Below are positions 53,130 to 63,305 of a stretch of 64,000 bases of DNA, in pieces. Positions within the stretch are counted from its first letter, which is position 1, and every line of letters starts with the position of its first letter. The stretch is taken from contig JAWPHD010001213.1 in NCBI GenBank assembly GCA_037043455.1, forward strand, positions 62,001-126,000, in the 5' to 3' direction. This DNA comes from Cyrtodaria siliqua. Taxonomy: Eukaryota > Mollusca > Bivalvia > Adapedonta > Hiatellidae. Below the pieces are notes generated by a model, which worked only from the letters and a program-made list of their open reading frames with translations, did not search any database and had not been told where the DNA came from. The position numbers and the translations under genes are program-made.

Positions 53130-53620
53130 TAACTCCTCTTTCATTTACGGTACGATATTCAAAATAATTATTCCTTTTAATGCCATTATTGTGTAGATCT
53201 GGTTGATGTTCTTGGATTTTGTATAGTCTTTGTTTTGTTCTCAAATTACGCAGTTGAAATTGGTTGAAAATTCATAAAAAAAAATCTCGGGTATTTTTCA
53301 TAAAAATGTATACAAATTTCAAAAGTCAAACTACTGTTTTATTTATGTTTCAATATTCAAAATAATTATTTGTTTGTATTACCATTATTGTGAAGAACTG
53401 GTTTATGGACTTGGATTTCTGTATAGCCTTTGTTTTGTTCTCAAATTACGCAGTTGAAATTGGTTGAAAACTCATAAAAAAAATCTCGAGTATTTTTCAT
53501 AAAAATGTATACACATTTTAAGAAGTCAAACTACTGTTTTATTTACGGTACTATATTCAAATTAATTATTTCTTTGTATTGTCATTATTATGTAAATTCA
53601 GTTATGATGTACGTGTTTTA
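53130..53620. repeat. 200-bp tandem repeat, about 2.5 units
   Basis: CCATTATTGTG positions at 53,182, 53,382 and (TCATTATTATG) 53,582 give a 200-bp period. Units share CTCAAATTACGCAGTTGAAA and AGTCAAACTACTG. A stray piece lies at 55,460-55,500. Confidence 0.9.
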
Positions 53621-53836
53621 TAATTATGTGAACGACGCGATAACTTTGTATTCGGTATGACACGTTTGACTTTGGGGTACTTGCGTGCAAAAAAACAGAA
53701 ATATTATATCGATCACCAACATCCTGTTATTGGAACCACAAGACAACCCTTTGAATTATATTTGTTACCGCCCTTCTAAGGACTGTTTAGGGGACAATAT
53801 GCCGAAATACCGAGCACGACCACCTTGTATTTTCGG

Positions 53837-54112
53837 TATTTACACTGTCCTGTTTTAATGGGATGACAGTAGGGTAAGTGTGAGGTTTGGTGCACCCTAG
53901 AACCGGTTTAAACCCCCCAGTGGCCTACTTTGCCACTGACCGTTCCAAGGCGGTAGCCCTATTGTCAACCCTTTTGTGTTTGGAATGTCGTTTGCATTTA
54001 TTATTGCTTTTGCCTTCTTGTTTGTCTGTTTGCCTGTTTGTTTCTGTGTTTTGTGGTTGACTGTCCTCCTTGAATGCTACTTTCCCTGTCCGATCTTTTT
54101 ATATTTCGTTTT
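53837..54112 (+). repeat. Penelope-like 3' region, plus orientation
   Basis: TTTACACTGTCCTGTTTTAA to CCGATCTTTTTATATTTCG; the same end as 62,094-62,358, with few differences. Confidence 0.85.
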
Positions 54113-54458
54113 AGGGGTGGAAGGGTGTAATAACAAAAAAGGAAAGCATTCCATCGATTATTACATCCTGTTTATTGGCACACATGGTGACAAAACTGAA
54201 TTGTTTCAAAATACCAATGCCGACACAGACACGTCGACCGTACTGTATATTCGGTATCGAACGGTGTGAATTAGAAGTTCAGGCGTGCAATATGGAACAA
54301 TCTACCACTAAATGAATATCCTGTTTATATTGAACCACATACCTAATATATCTGTGATTCAATATAACAAGATTAACACAACTGAAGCCAAAATCAAATC
54401 GAGTTACCAAATGTTAACTTATATACTTACATGTATCATTATGCATGTAAATGTACCA

Positions 54459-55085
54459 TTTGCCGAGTCACATTATCATTGTCGCAGTTTCACATACGGT
54501 CATCTTATTTATTTCGTTTATTAAAGTTAAAACAGAAATCACTTTATAGAATAAAGAAAAATCTCTCAGCTCGTATTTGATTTGGCCAGCTAGCTTAAAT
54601 AGTTTTCCCAAAAGAAACAAATCAGCAACGATCTGAATATATATAGATATATATATATTAACAATTTGCCGTTTCACGTCACTGTCGCCGTTTCGAATTA
54701 TTACGGATAAACGAACGGATACTTTGTTATTTAGTTAGTTTTCAGTAATGCTAAAACAGACATCACTTTATAGAAAAAAAATTAGCTATTAACGTGTCCT
54801 TGAATTATCCATTTAACTGAAAAACTGTTCCCACAATAAACAAATCAGCAACGATATGTATATATATATATATATATATATTTAATTTGCCGAGTCACGT
54901 CACTGTCGCAGTTTCACAGACGGTCAAACGAACGTATTTTTTTGTTATTTAGTTGTTTTTTTAGTAAAGCTGAAACAAAATCACTGTATAGAATACAGAA
55001 TTGTCTTTCAACTCGTCATTTAAATAGCCAGCTATCTTAAATACTTTTCCCAAAACAAATAAATAAACAACGATATGTATACTAG
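54459..55085. repeat. ~200-225-bp tandem repeat, three units
   Basis: Units start ATTTGCCGAGTCACATTATC, ATTTGCCGTTTCACGTCACT and ATTTGCCGAGTCACGTCACT at 54,459, 54,662 and 54,886. Each contains an (AT)n stretch and a CCAGCTA...TTTTCCCAAAA block. Confidence 0.85.
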
Positions 55086-55499
55086 GTTTTCTTAGATTTG
55101 ATCAATTCGTAAGATGGTGCGTAACTCAGCGCAAAGAGCATGCGCAAAAAATCCTTACCTGTACGCGCAAGTATTCATGGGTAAATTATTATTCGGCGGA
55201 TAAACTGGATTTACGACATGTTTCGAATCCAGAGTATGTAGATCTATGATTCTGTCAAAGCTACGCAATTTCATCTAATGGGATTCAATTTCGGTACAGT
55301 CTGGCACAATCAAGCGTTCTGTTCTGTCACACATGTATTCATAAAACATCAAAGAACACATATCTTTACGAATACATTATAATAATTATCGATTAAAAAG
55401 AATAACAAACTTACTTGTTCAGAATGTAAAGTATGACCTCCTAACAGACGCGCGGGAATGGTTGAAAACTCATAAAAACAATCTCGAGTATTTTTCATA
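55086..55499. other. No gene recognised
   Basis: Nothing beyond a stray 200-bp-repeat piece at the end. Confidence 0.4.
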
Positions 55500-55605
55500 C
55501 CAAAACCGACCCTGGGAACTATCGTCCCATTTCCCTAACCTATATTCTGTGCAAACTTCTTGAGTCCATTGCCTTTTCCAATATCACTAAACATTTCACT
55601 TCTTC
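55500..55605 (+). pseudogene. Short LINE reverse transcriptase fragment
   Basis: Plus-strand translation gives DPGNYRPISLT, then CKLLESI, the conserved entry of LINE RT domains (CR1/Jockey type). About 35 codons only. Confidence 0.7.
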
Positions 55606-55675
55606 CTTGTTGAGAGTATTCCATACGCTGGGTGTCGCCATATCCTGTTTATACGCCATTGATTTAGTACTTCGG

Positions 55676-55990
55676 AGGCTTGTCTGGATATAGACATAAA
55701 AATCGAACAGGAAAAGCAGCGTTCAAGGCAGACAATCAACCATAAACACACACAGAAACAAAGAACACATTTAAAGATGAATAAAGGCGAATAAGATATC
55801 ACAAACACAAAAGGGGTTGACAATAGGGCTTCCGCCTTGGAAAGGTCATTGGCAAAAAAGGGCCGCTTGGGTTTAAACCAAGTTCTAGGGTGCACCAAAC
55901 CTCACACTTACCCTGCCTCAACCCAATAAAACGAGACACTGTAAATAAAGAAATCCCCGCCATGAACTATTCTCTAGCCAACAAGGCAGC
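55676..55990 (-). repeat. Penelope-like 3' region, minus orientation
   Basis: On the minus strand: GCTGCCTTGTTGGCTAG, TTTATTTACAGTGTCTC, GGTTTAAACCCAAGC and CCTGTTCGATTTTTATGTC, in the order of 62,045-62,360. Confidence 0.8.
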
Positions 55991-56729
55991 ATTAATAGCG
56001 CAAGTCTACCTTTATTTGTCACCTGAACTGTCACGCTAGTTGATCATATAGTCTCGAACATTTATGGATCCTATACCAATACATCATGACTATTTGATCT
56101 TTTCCATTTTCCCGCCAGCCATTTTGAATATGGAATCGTGATTATTTTAAACTGAAAATTAAAAATGGTTTGAAATGGTAACAGAATTATTTTTAAAAAC
56201 TAAGATAAGTATAGTAATTCTACTATGGTGGAGTGACACCTTCAACCCCAAGTACACTGTGCATGCGCCGAAGACGAACACCTCACAATCAAGCCAGCAA
56301 CAGTCAGTTGAAGCTCGTACACCAAACCCTTAACCTCGTCGTAGAAACTTACTAGGCCTAGCAGTCTTCCGTCAGGAACCCTGACTTGGTAAGTATGTCA
56401 TTTACTACAATGGCACTTGTAGCATTTGAACTCAAAAGCAGGTAAGTATACATTTTGTTGCATTGAAAGCGACTCTTTCCCCACCCGTTTATAACGCATC
56501 GGGAAAATTGTGTTGTTGCGTGACATACCCGCGAAATGTCGCGTGGTCTAATCGCAATAGCATATTGCGCTATAAAGGACAGACTTCATTGAGTATCGTT
56601 TGGGCATTTTTGGCCTGTTTAGTTATTTATTTAGTAAATTATTCTCTCTCGTGATCGAGTTGGTTTAAAAAAAATAATAAAAAAAATAAAAAATTACTTA
56701 AAGTCTATCTTGAGGTGAAAAATCTTTTG
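55991..56729. other. Possible LTR/leader region of the right Ty3/gypsy element
   Basis: The sequence 56,230-56,460 contains two donor-like motifs (TTGGTAAGTATG, CAGGTAAGTATA) and lies upstream of gag. No paired LTR or primer site could be identified, because the second LTR is outside the window. Confidence 0.3.
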
Positions 56730-56890
56730 TCACAATTTCAATATTTTCACACTCTGCGGAAGTGTGATGTGAAATATATTTTACAAAATTGTGATTGTCA
56801 CAATCTTTCACATTCTACAAGAGTGTGTGATGTGAAATATATTTCTGAGGAATGTGATTTTCACTCTAACACATTGTGTGAGAGTGTGTA
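56730..56890. repeat. Palindrome-rich GTGTGATGTGAAATATATTT repeat upstream of gag
   Basis: GTGTGATGTGAAATATATTT occurs twice, with many CACAATT/AATTGTG and CACACTC/GAGTGTG inversions. Confidence 0.6.
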
Positions 56891-56899
56891 TTTTCAAAT

Positions 56900-57277
56900 A
56901 TGGAAACTACAAGCAAAGTTAAAATACTATTTTGCACAGACGAAGAACTTAACGTTTTCCCTGGTATAAGAGATAAGGTAGCAGATAGGATACTAACTTT
57001 TAGATCAACCCTCGGGAATAGTACACGGCAGAACATTGGGTCCATCCCCTACTTGAGGGTAACCGATGAACTGTTGGATAGTGTCGATTTCTCCAGAAAT
57101 GGAGATCTCACGGTCAACGTGCCGATAGACACTATGGATGCAATTGCATCGATGCAACAACTAGAGGGGGATCACGACAGCGGGGATGAGACTGAAGGTG
57201 ATACAGAGGATAGTGACATTAAGGATGACACAGGGAAGGGGATACCTGTTGAAAGTATTGAGGCTGAGACAAAATAA
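56900..57277 (+). pseudogene. Ty3/gypsy Gag N-terminal region with helix-hairpin-helix-like start
   Basis: The 125-codon frame opens METTSKVKILFCTDEELNVF, then PGIRDKVADRILTFRSTLGN, which has the L/F-PGI-x2-K-x-A-x2-I spacing of helix-hairpin-helix motifs. It ends in a very acidic tail (EGDHDSGDETEGDTEDSD). The link to the element rests on position and orientation. A role in nucleic-acid binding would be inference. The frame ends in TAA and the next gag piece begins 300 bp on. Confidence 0.6.
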
Positions 57278-57573
57278 GGGTAAAAAATAGATGCTTTCCC
57301 AATTAAATTAGAAGAAAGGACAATCGAGACCAGCAATGCTGATGCAAAACAGCAAGTAATAATTGATCAGGTCTCGGAAAGCATCCACAATTTCAGGGCG
57401 GGAGGTGCCAAAATGTATTCTTTCTAATCCCTGAAAAGTTACGTCAGCTAAAAGCAAAGCAAAGCAAAGCAACCCATACGTTTCAGGGTAGAGTCAGGTA
57501 AACACACCCACCCTGACATGCTGCTTATAGGGATTATAAGTTACCCTCTGTCCCACCCGTATCACATACTCCG

Positions 57574-57885
57574 TTGACAACACAGGAGATGGAGAACAGG
57601 CATACGGCGACTGAAAACATTCTTGTCCAACTGTTAACGAATCCAGTCGAAATAATGAAGCACCAACGTGTTGAAAAGGAAGGGGATAAACAGGCTGGTG
57701 TGAAATTGCCCAGGAATTACGACATTCCTAAAACTCTGAGGTTCGATGGAAACTCAGAATGGGAAAACTTTCTTAGGAAATTCACCAGTTATACAGATGC
57801 TCAGGGGTGGAAACCTGAAATAAAAAGAGAAACTCTGACTTGGTGTTTAAGAGGGAAGGCGAGTAAATATTTACCAACCTTTTAA
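57574..57885 (+). pseudogene. Ty3/gypsy Gag capsid-like piece, left of the LINE insertion
   Basis: LRFDGNSEWENFLRKFTSYT, then ETLTWCLRGKASKY is the conserved capsid segment of gypsy Gags. The protein is cut in mid-domain by a LINE at 57,896, and the matching continuation is at 59,132-59,500. Confidence 0.8.
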
Positions 57886-57891
57886 ACAGAA

Positions 57892-58898
57892 ATGATTGGT
57901 CTTCGTATTAAACCAAAATTAAGAGACACTGAAATAGACCTACATTTAATTGCCAAGTACAAAGTACCACAAAGTCCACCGTGGACTTTGGAAACACCAA
58001 CAATTATTTTTGATCTTTGTAATAGTAGCAAATCCAGTACAGACCCTACTGTCTTTCAAAGCAAATTTAATGAAATTAAATCGAAATACAGTAACTTTCA
58101 ACATATATACACAGATGGTTCTAAAGATGGAGATAAGGTAGCTGCAGCAGCTGTTATTCACAAACACAGCATAAAGAGCCGCCTCTACCTGACAAGGCCT
58201 CTATCTTTTCAGCTAAACTAAAGGCAATTGAACTTGCCTTAAATTATATTCAGGAATCTGATGATGACCATTTTGTAATAGTTTCTGATTCCCTTTCATC
58301 TCTTCAAGCACTGGGTAATATGAAACATGATAACCCAGTTGTGCTTCAACTTTTAGAAAAGTACAATTCTGTTATAATTGATAATGTTATTATTTTCTGC
58401 TGGCTTCCAAGCCATGTAGGAATACGTGGTAATGATAGAGCCGATAGTGCTGCTAAGGCAGCATTATATTTACATATATCTAATACCAAATTACCTTATA
58501 TTGATTTTAAAAGTTGTATTAACACATATATTCGTAACTCTTGGTAAACCGCTTGGGATTTGTCAGTTAACAATAAACTCTATTCAGTTAAACCGTTACT
58601 CGGAGAATGGCGTTCTTCTAGTAGACCCATTCGTCGAAAGGTAGTTGTCCTAGCCCGGTGCAGAATAGGGCATACACGTTATACTCATTCATATTTATTA
58701 CAAGGTGAGCAATTACCAGAATGTATACACTGCTTTGCACCGTTAACGGTCAAACACATCTTATTGGAATGTGTATACTTTGATCCTATGCGTCAAAGAT
58801 ACTACAATTTTAATACTATGAAAGAGGTATTTGATACTATAGATTTTAGTCTTGTTTTAGATTTCCTAAAAGAGATCAGACTATATAAATCATTATAA
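57892..58898 (+). pseudogene. LINE RNase H domain and cysteine/histidine tail
   Basis: Frames contain YTDGSKDGDKVAAAA (first catalytic aspartate), IELALNYIQ, WLPSHVGIRGNDRAD, then RCRIGHTRYTHSYLLQG and CIHCFAPLTVKHILLEC (C-x2-C-x7-H-x4-C) before the stop at 58,898. In LINEs of the I/R1/Nimb group this tail follows RNase H. A frameshift near 58,190 and an in-frame TAA at about 58,547 break it. Confidence 0.85.
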
Positions 58899-59130
58899 TG
58901 TGTTCTTATATATATTTACTTGTTTATATGCCCGTTGACGGGCATTTGTTGATTTACATACATATATATACACCTTATCATCCCTTATTTTTTAAATAGT
59001 TTTATCTTTATATATATACATTAATTTTTAATTAATTCTTCATTTCTTTATTTTTCATCAATTTTTGCGCACAATATGACCTATTTATGTGTCGACGTGC
59101 CGTAAAACACCATTCATTCATTCATTCATT
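57896..59130 (+). mobile_element. I-superfamily-like LINE, 5'-truncated, inserted in gag with target-site duplication
   Basis: TTTAAACAGAAATGA occurs at both junctions (about 57,882-57,896 and 59,132-59,146). The insert begins within the LINE protein before RNase H and ends GTGCCGTAAAACACC, then CATTCATTCATTC. The copy at 9,431 is closely similar. Confidence 0.9.
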
Positions 59131-59131
59131 C

Positions 59132-59500
59132 TTTAAACAGAAATGAATCGCTTAGTTATGCTAAGCTGATACGAAGATTAACTAAGAGATTCGAAAGGAA
59201 ATATTTCGTTCAGGCTCTAATGGCCAAGTTTATGACAAAACCCAAAAGAGGATCTTGATTATAGGGCAGATTTACGACATGGCATGCGTACAAAGGTTTG
59301 CCAGATGTACATGTTGCCAACTTAGCAGTGGTACGTCTGTGTCAAGGTCTTGAAGATAAAGGGGAGTGGCATCATGTTATCAACAGGAGGCCAGCAAAAG
59401 TTAAAGCTGCCGTACAGGGAATACGGTGGTATCAGCTAAATCAAAAATGCCATTTATGGTAAGAAAGAGCCAGAGAGTGTAGCCTGTAGACACCATGTGG
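59132..59500 (+). pseudogene. Ty3/gypsy Gag, continuation right of the LINE
   Basis: Frames here give LIRRLTKRFERKYFVQAL, then VANLAVVRLCQGLEDKGEWH and WYQLNQK, the usual C-terminal capsid blocks of this gypsy group. Several shifts are present. Confidence 0.75.
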
Positions 59501-60250
59501 GAGGGTCCCAAAGTACAGGCGGTCACAAGCCCTGCTCTAAATCATGTCAATTCACCTCTACAACCTAAGCCTAGACTTGATGATAGAGTGGCAACATTGG
59601 AAACCAAAATGGATAAGGTACTGAATATATTGTCCGATGTCGGTGTAACGCTAAAAAGCTTGTCTGAGCAATCTAGATTGAGGCCTAGGTCTCTTTCACC
59701 AGTGAGACTTAATGGATTTAATTGTTATGAGGCAGGACATTTTGCTAGAGATTATCCAAATAAGCAGAAGGGTTTTCAGAAAAGAAAAAAGAACATTAGA
59801 TTACACACAGCTGGCAAGAAGTTGAGCATGACAGGCTTTATTGTGGGTCCGATTGCGCTTGAATTGGGTATCAAAGTGTACCACGAGAGAGTCTATGCAG
59901 CTCCAATACAAGATGCCATGCTGTTAGGTCTAGATGTCTTGAGAGCTCATGGCACGTCCATTGACCTTCTAAAGTCCCAACTTACTGTGGGTAAAATAAA
60001 TCATTTTAATGGAATTGTAAGGAGGAGATGTGTCACTAGTGACGCTAGAAAGTGTGTAGATAGACGAACTGTCATTCCACCTAATTCCGTGGTTCTAGAA
60101 GACCGCTCAATAGACAATGCACTCGCTCAGTATGTTACTGAACCGGTCAAAATTAAAAATAATAAACTGTGGTACCCCGTACTGTACACGGAGGCAATAG
60201 AGACCTCAAAGTATGTACGATTAACATTACCGACAGATTTATTACTTTAA
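59495..60250 (+). pseudogene. Ty3/gypsy knuckle remnant and protease C-terminal half
   Basis: Around residue 75 the zinc knuckle reads FNCYEAGHFARDYP: two of the four ligands appear lost (Cys to Gly and Cys to Tyr relative to the canonical pattern). HTAGKKLSMTGFIVGP, then APIQDAMLLGLDVLRAHG is the second half of the retropepsin fold. The catalytic D-T/S-G segment that should lie before it is missing, implying a deletion near 59,800. No active protease could result. Confidence 0.8.
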
Positions 60251-60558
60251 AGAAAAACCTCAGCATTGCCGAAGCACATGTGACGCATACCGTTCTCCCA
60301 ATTCCCGATGAACTTTTAAATGGGACAGAAATGGTGGATAACAGTAGAATAGGCCATGCTGGGGCTAGCGAAAGCTTTCCAGAACATGTATCTACCATGT
60401 TGCAACACTCAAGCCTCGATTTAGTTGCAGATGAGTCTGAAGTTTTTGCATATTTTATAACTGAATTCCAGGATGTGTTTGCCAAGGATGAGTTTGACTT
60501 GGGCAACTTCACTGAAATTCATCATCAAATTGACACTGGTAATGCTAAACCCATCTAG
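60169..60558 (+). pseudogene. Ty3/gypsy protease-RT linker
   Basis: FQDVFAKDEFDLGNFTEIHH, then QIDTGNAKPI precedes RT in gypsy elements. The frame stops exactly where a Penelope-like fragment is inserted. Confidence 0.8.
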
Positions 60559-60566
60559 TTAAAAGA

Positions 60567-60706
60567 AATATAAAAAGATCGGACAGGGAAAGCAGCATTA
60601 AAGGAGGACAGTCAACCACAAAACACAGAAACAAACACGCAAACAGACAAACAAGAAGGCAAAAGCAATAATAAATGCAAAGGACATCACAAACACAAAA
60701 GGGTTG
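60567..60706 (-). repeat. Penelope-like 3'-end fragment inserted in pol
   Basis: AAATATAAAAAGATCGGACA to CACAAACACAAAAGGGTTG is the complement of the family's 3' end, 5'-truncated. It is followed by a tandem doubling of AGGGTTGCGTAGAAC at 60,700-60,740. Confidence 0.8.
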
Positions 60707-60715
60707 CGTAGAACG

Positions 60716-60920
60716 AGAGGGTTGCGTAGAACACCTGCTTGTTTTGTTTCTGAAGAAGGTGCTCATTTGGAGAAAATGTTGAAAACCGGTTTTATACAAC
60801 CATCAACCTCAGAGTAGGCATCAACACCAGTGGTAATCAGGAAGAGGGATGGAACTGTGAGGTGGTGTTTGGATTACCGGGCACTCAATAACGTAACTGT
60901 TAAAGATGTGTTTCCATTGC
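60716..60920 (+). pseudogene. Ty3/gypsy reverse transcriptase, first part
   Basis: EEGAHLEKMLKTGFIQPSTS, then [20 protein letters not shown] is the RT fingers region. An in-frame TAG follows QPSTSE. It breaks off at CCATTGCC, where the larger Penelope-like insertion starts. Confidence 0.8.
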
Positions 60921-61595
60921 CATAACGGCAGTTTAGACAATTATACTATGTGGACTTGCTATGAAGATTGTGAAGCACTCATCTTTCTATTAGATAATAT
61001 TTTCGTCAGGTATGGTACCACCGTTTATAGACAAATTGTTGGTATCCCTATGTGTACGAACTGTGCACCACTTGTCGCAGATTTGTTTTTATTTTGCTCT
61101 GAAAGGGATTTCATGTTGAGTCTTTCACCAGATACCCAGGCAGATGTTATTGAAGCTTTTAATGACACCTCTCGGTATCTGGATGACATACTGAACATTG
61201 AAAACCCTTTCTTTCCAACTATGGTTGGTAATATTTATCCTAAAGAACTTCAGCTTAATAAAGAAAATATATCTGATATTAACGCTTCTTTTCTTGATTT
61301 ATATCTCTCGATTGAAAATGGTAAAATAATTAGCAAAATTTATGACAAGAGAGATGATTTTAATTTTGACATTGTTAATTATCCCCACTTGGATGGGGAT
61401 GTTCCCCGAGCAACTTCTTATGGGGTGTATCTGTCTCAACTTATTCGTTTTTCTAGAGCTTGTACTCGAGTTGAGGACTTTAATATTCGTAATCTTTGTA
61501 TAACTAAAAAGTTACTCAATCAGGGTTACTGTTACCATGAACTTCGTAAAACCTTTGCAACCCTGATCTTCTTTCCAAATATAAAAATTATTTAA
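60906..61595 (+). pseudogene. Penelope-like reverse transcriptase (YLDD)
   Basis: The frame contains RQIVGIPMCTNCAPLVADLF (motif B; a Cys replaces the expected Gly in GIPMGTN), SRYLDDIL (motif C, catalytic pair DD) and ASFLDLYLSIENGKIISKIY, the FLDL...G...Y block that in Penelope-like RTs follows the catalytic site. Motif A is missing because the copy is 5'-truncated. The first codons up to about 60,920 belong to the gypsy element. The frame shifts after 61,595, although the C-terminus is recognisable to 61,850. No GIY-YIG nuclease is seen, so the Penelope assignment rests on RT motifs. Confidence 0.75.
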
Positions 61596-62358
61596 GGACT
61601 CTTCTGCGACATGGACTATCACAACCTGACTTCTATGGTGATGTAATTTAGAAACTTCGTAAGATTCTTGGTCATGATCACTTTCATACTATCTTTGTTA
61701 AACTTGTTAAAAAGTTTATCAAAAGAGGTTATGACCCTATCATTTTGCAACGTACTGCATGCTTGGTGGTGGACCCTTTTACAGTTCGCCACTTTGCTTT
61801 CTTCTTTAATTGTACGATGACCGGACAGGCTGTGGACCCTATGATGACGCCTACCTAAAGCCCATTGGGACGGTGGCGTTTGATGTTTGTCTATGATCTT
61901 TCTTGTCGTGCCCTAATGGTTTATTCTCTTACTGCTCTGGCTTCTGTCAAGTCATTGAGTACCTTCATTGTGGCTTTCTAGGCTATTGTTTTTTTGTATT
62001 ATATTTACACGAGCATATTTGTGTTTTACTTATATTGCCTATTGATGCTGCCTTGTTTGTTAGAGATTAGATCATGGCGGGGATTTCTTTATTTACACTG
62101 TCCTGTTTTAATGGGATGACAGTAGGGTAAGTGTGAGGTTTGGTGCACCCTAGAACCGGTTTAAACCCCCAATGGCCTACGTTGCCACTGACCGTTCCAA
62201 GGCGGTAGCCCTATTGGCAACCCTTTTGTGTTTGTGATGACGTTTACTTTTATTATTACTTTTGCCTTCTTGTTTGTCTGTTTCCATGTGTGTTTCTGTG
62301 TTTTGTGGTTGACTGTCCTCCTTGAATGCTACTTTCCCTGTCCGATCTTTTTATATTT
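60921..62358 (+). mobile_element. Penelope-like element, 5'-truncated, inserted in gypsy RT
   Basis: Gypsy RT stops at about 60,920 and resumes at 62,361. Between lie an RT frame, its decayed C-terminal extension and a ~430-bp 3' region whose copies recur at 8,795, 26,580, 26,815, 28,118, 35,935, 53,837, 55,676 and 60,567. This copy is the only one in the window with the RT core. Confidence 0.8.
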
Positions 62359-62360
62359 CT

Positions 62361-62640
62361 TGCCTTGACACTTTGTCTGGAAATGAGTGGTTTTTTAAAT
62401 TGGATGCAAACTCAGCTTATTGGCAGATACCCTTAGCTGAAGAAGACCAAAAGAAAACCGCTTTCACCACTAAATTCGGCCTGTTTGAATTCATAAAATT
62501 GGCCTTCGGTCTCTTTAATGCGCCGGCGACCTTAGCCAGGTCATGAATTTAAGTCTGAGGGGACTCACATGGAATATCGTTTTGGCATTTTTAGACGACA
62601 TAATGGTCTTAGGGGAAAACTTCAAAGATCATTTAAACAA
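62361..62640 (+). pseudogene. Ty3/gypsy reverse transcriptase core
   Basis: NEWFFKLDANSAYWQIPL (motif A, catalytic aspartate), KTAFTTKFGLFEFIKLAFGL (motif B region), and, in another frame after 62,540, VLAFLDDIMVLGE (motif C, FLDD). The shift near 62,540 and later stops inactivate it. Confidence 0.85.
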
Positions 62641-62989
62641 TTTAAGGCGGGTTTTACAACGACTAAGACATTATTAATTAAAACTTAAACTTAAAAAATG
62701 AGAGTTTTTCAGAAAAAGGTGGAATGGTCACATGTGAAGGCATGGTACTTTCAGATAAAGACATGTCTGTGGTTCGTGAATGGCCTACTCCCAAAACTAC
62801 AAAAGATGTAGAACGTTTTTAGGATAGGCCAATTACCATAGAATCTTTATCAAAGACTATGCCCGATTGGCTGCTCCATTGTATGGGATAACAGGACGAA
62901 TGCCTTTGTGTAGGTGAGAGTCAGAAACAAGCATTTCAAGACATAAAGCATGCATGAACTCATGCTCCTGTACTCGCCCTATCAAATAG

Positions 62990-63215
62990 CACGGACCTTT
63001 TTATCCTTGACACTGAAGCATCTAAATATGTGATAGGAGCAGAATTGTTTCAAGTCCAAAATGGTGTTGAAAGGGTGATCACACATGGCGGTTTTGCATT
63101 ATCATCGGAGCAACATAACTATTGCACAACAAAACAAGAACGTCTGGCAATAGTAAGTTTCACTCGACATTTCCGTCATTATTTGTTGGGACGTGAATTC
63201 GTCTAAGAACTGACC
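62990..63215 (+). pseudogene. Ty3/gypsy RNase H remnant
   Basis: FILDTEASKYVIGAELFQ, then ALSSEQHNYCTTKQERLAIV and YLLGREF match gypsy RNase H. The first catalytic D is present, and a TAA follows REFV. Confidence 0.8.
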
Positions 63216-63305
63216 GCAGCAGTTTGACCTGGATGCTCAACTTCAAAAACACTCAGGGTGGTTAGAAGAGAAGCAAGTACACTATGGTTGTGAAACATCG
63301 TCCTG

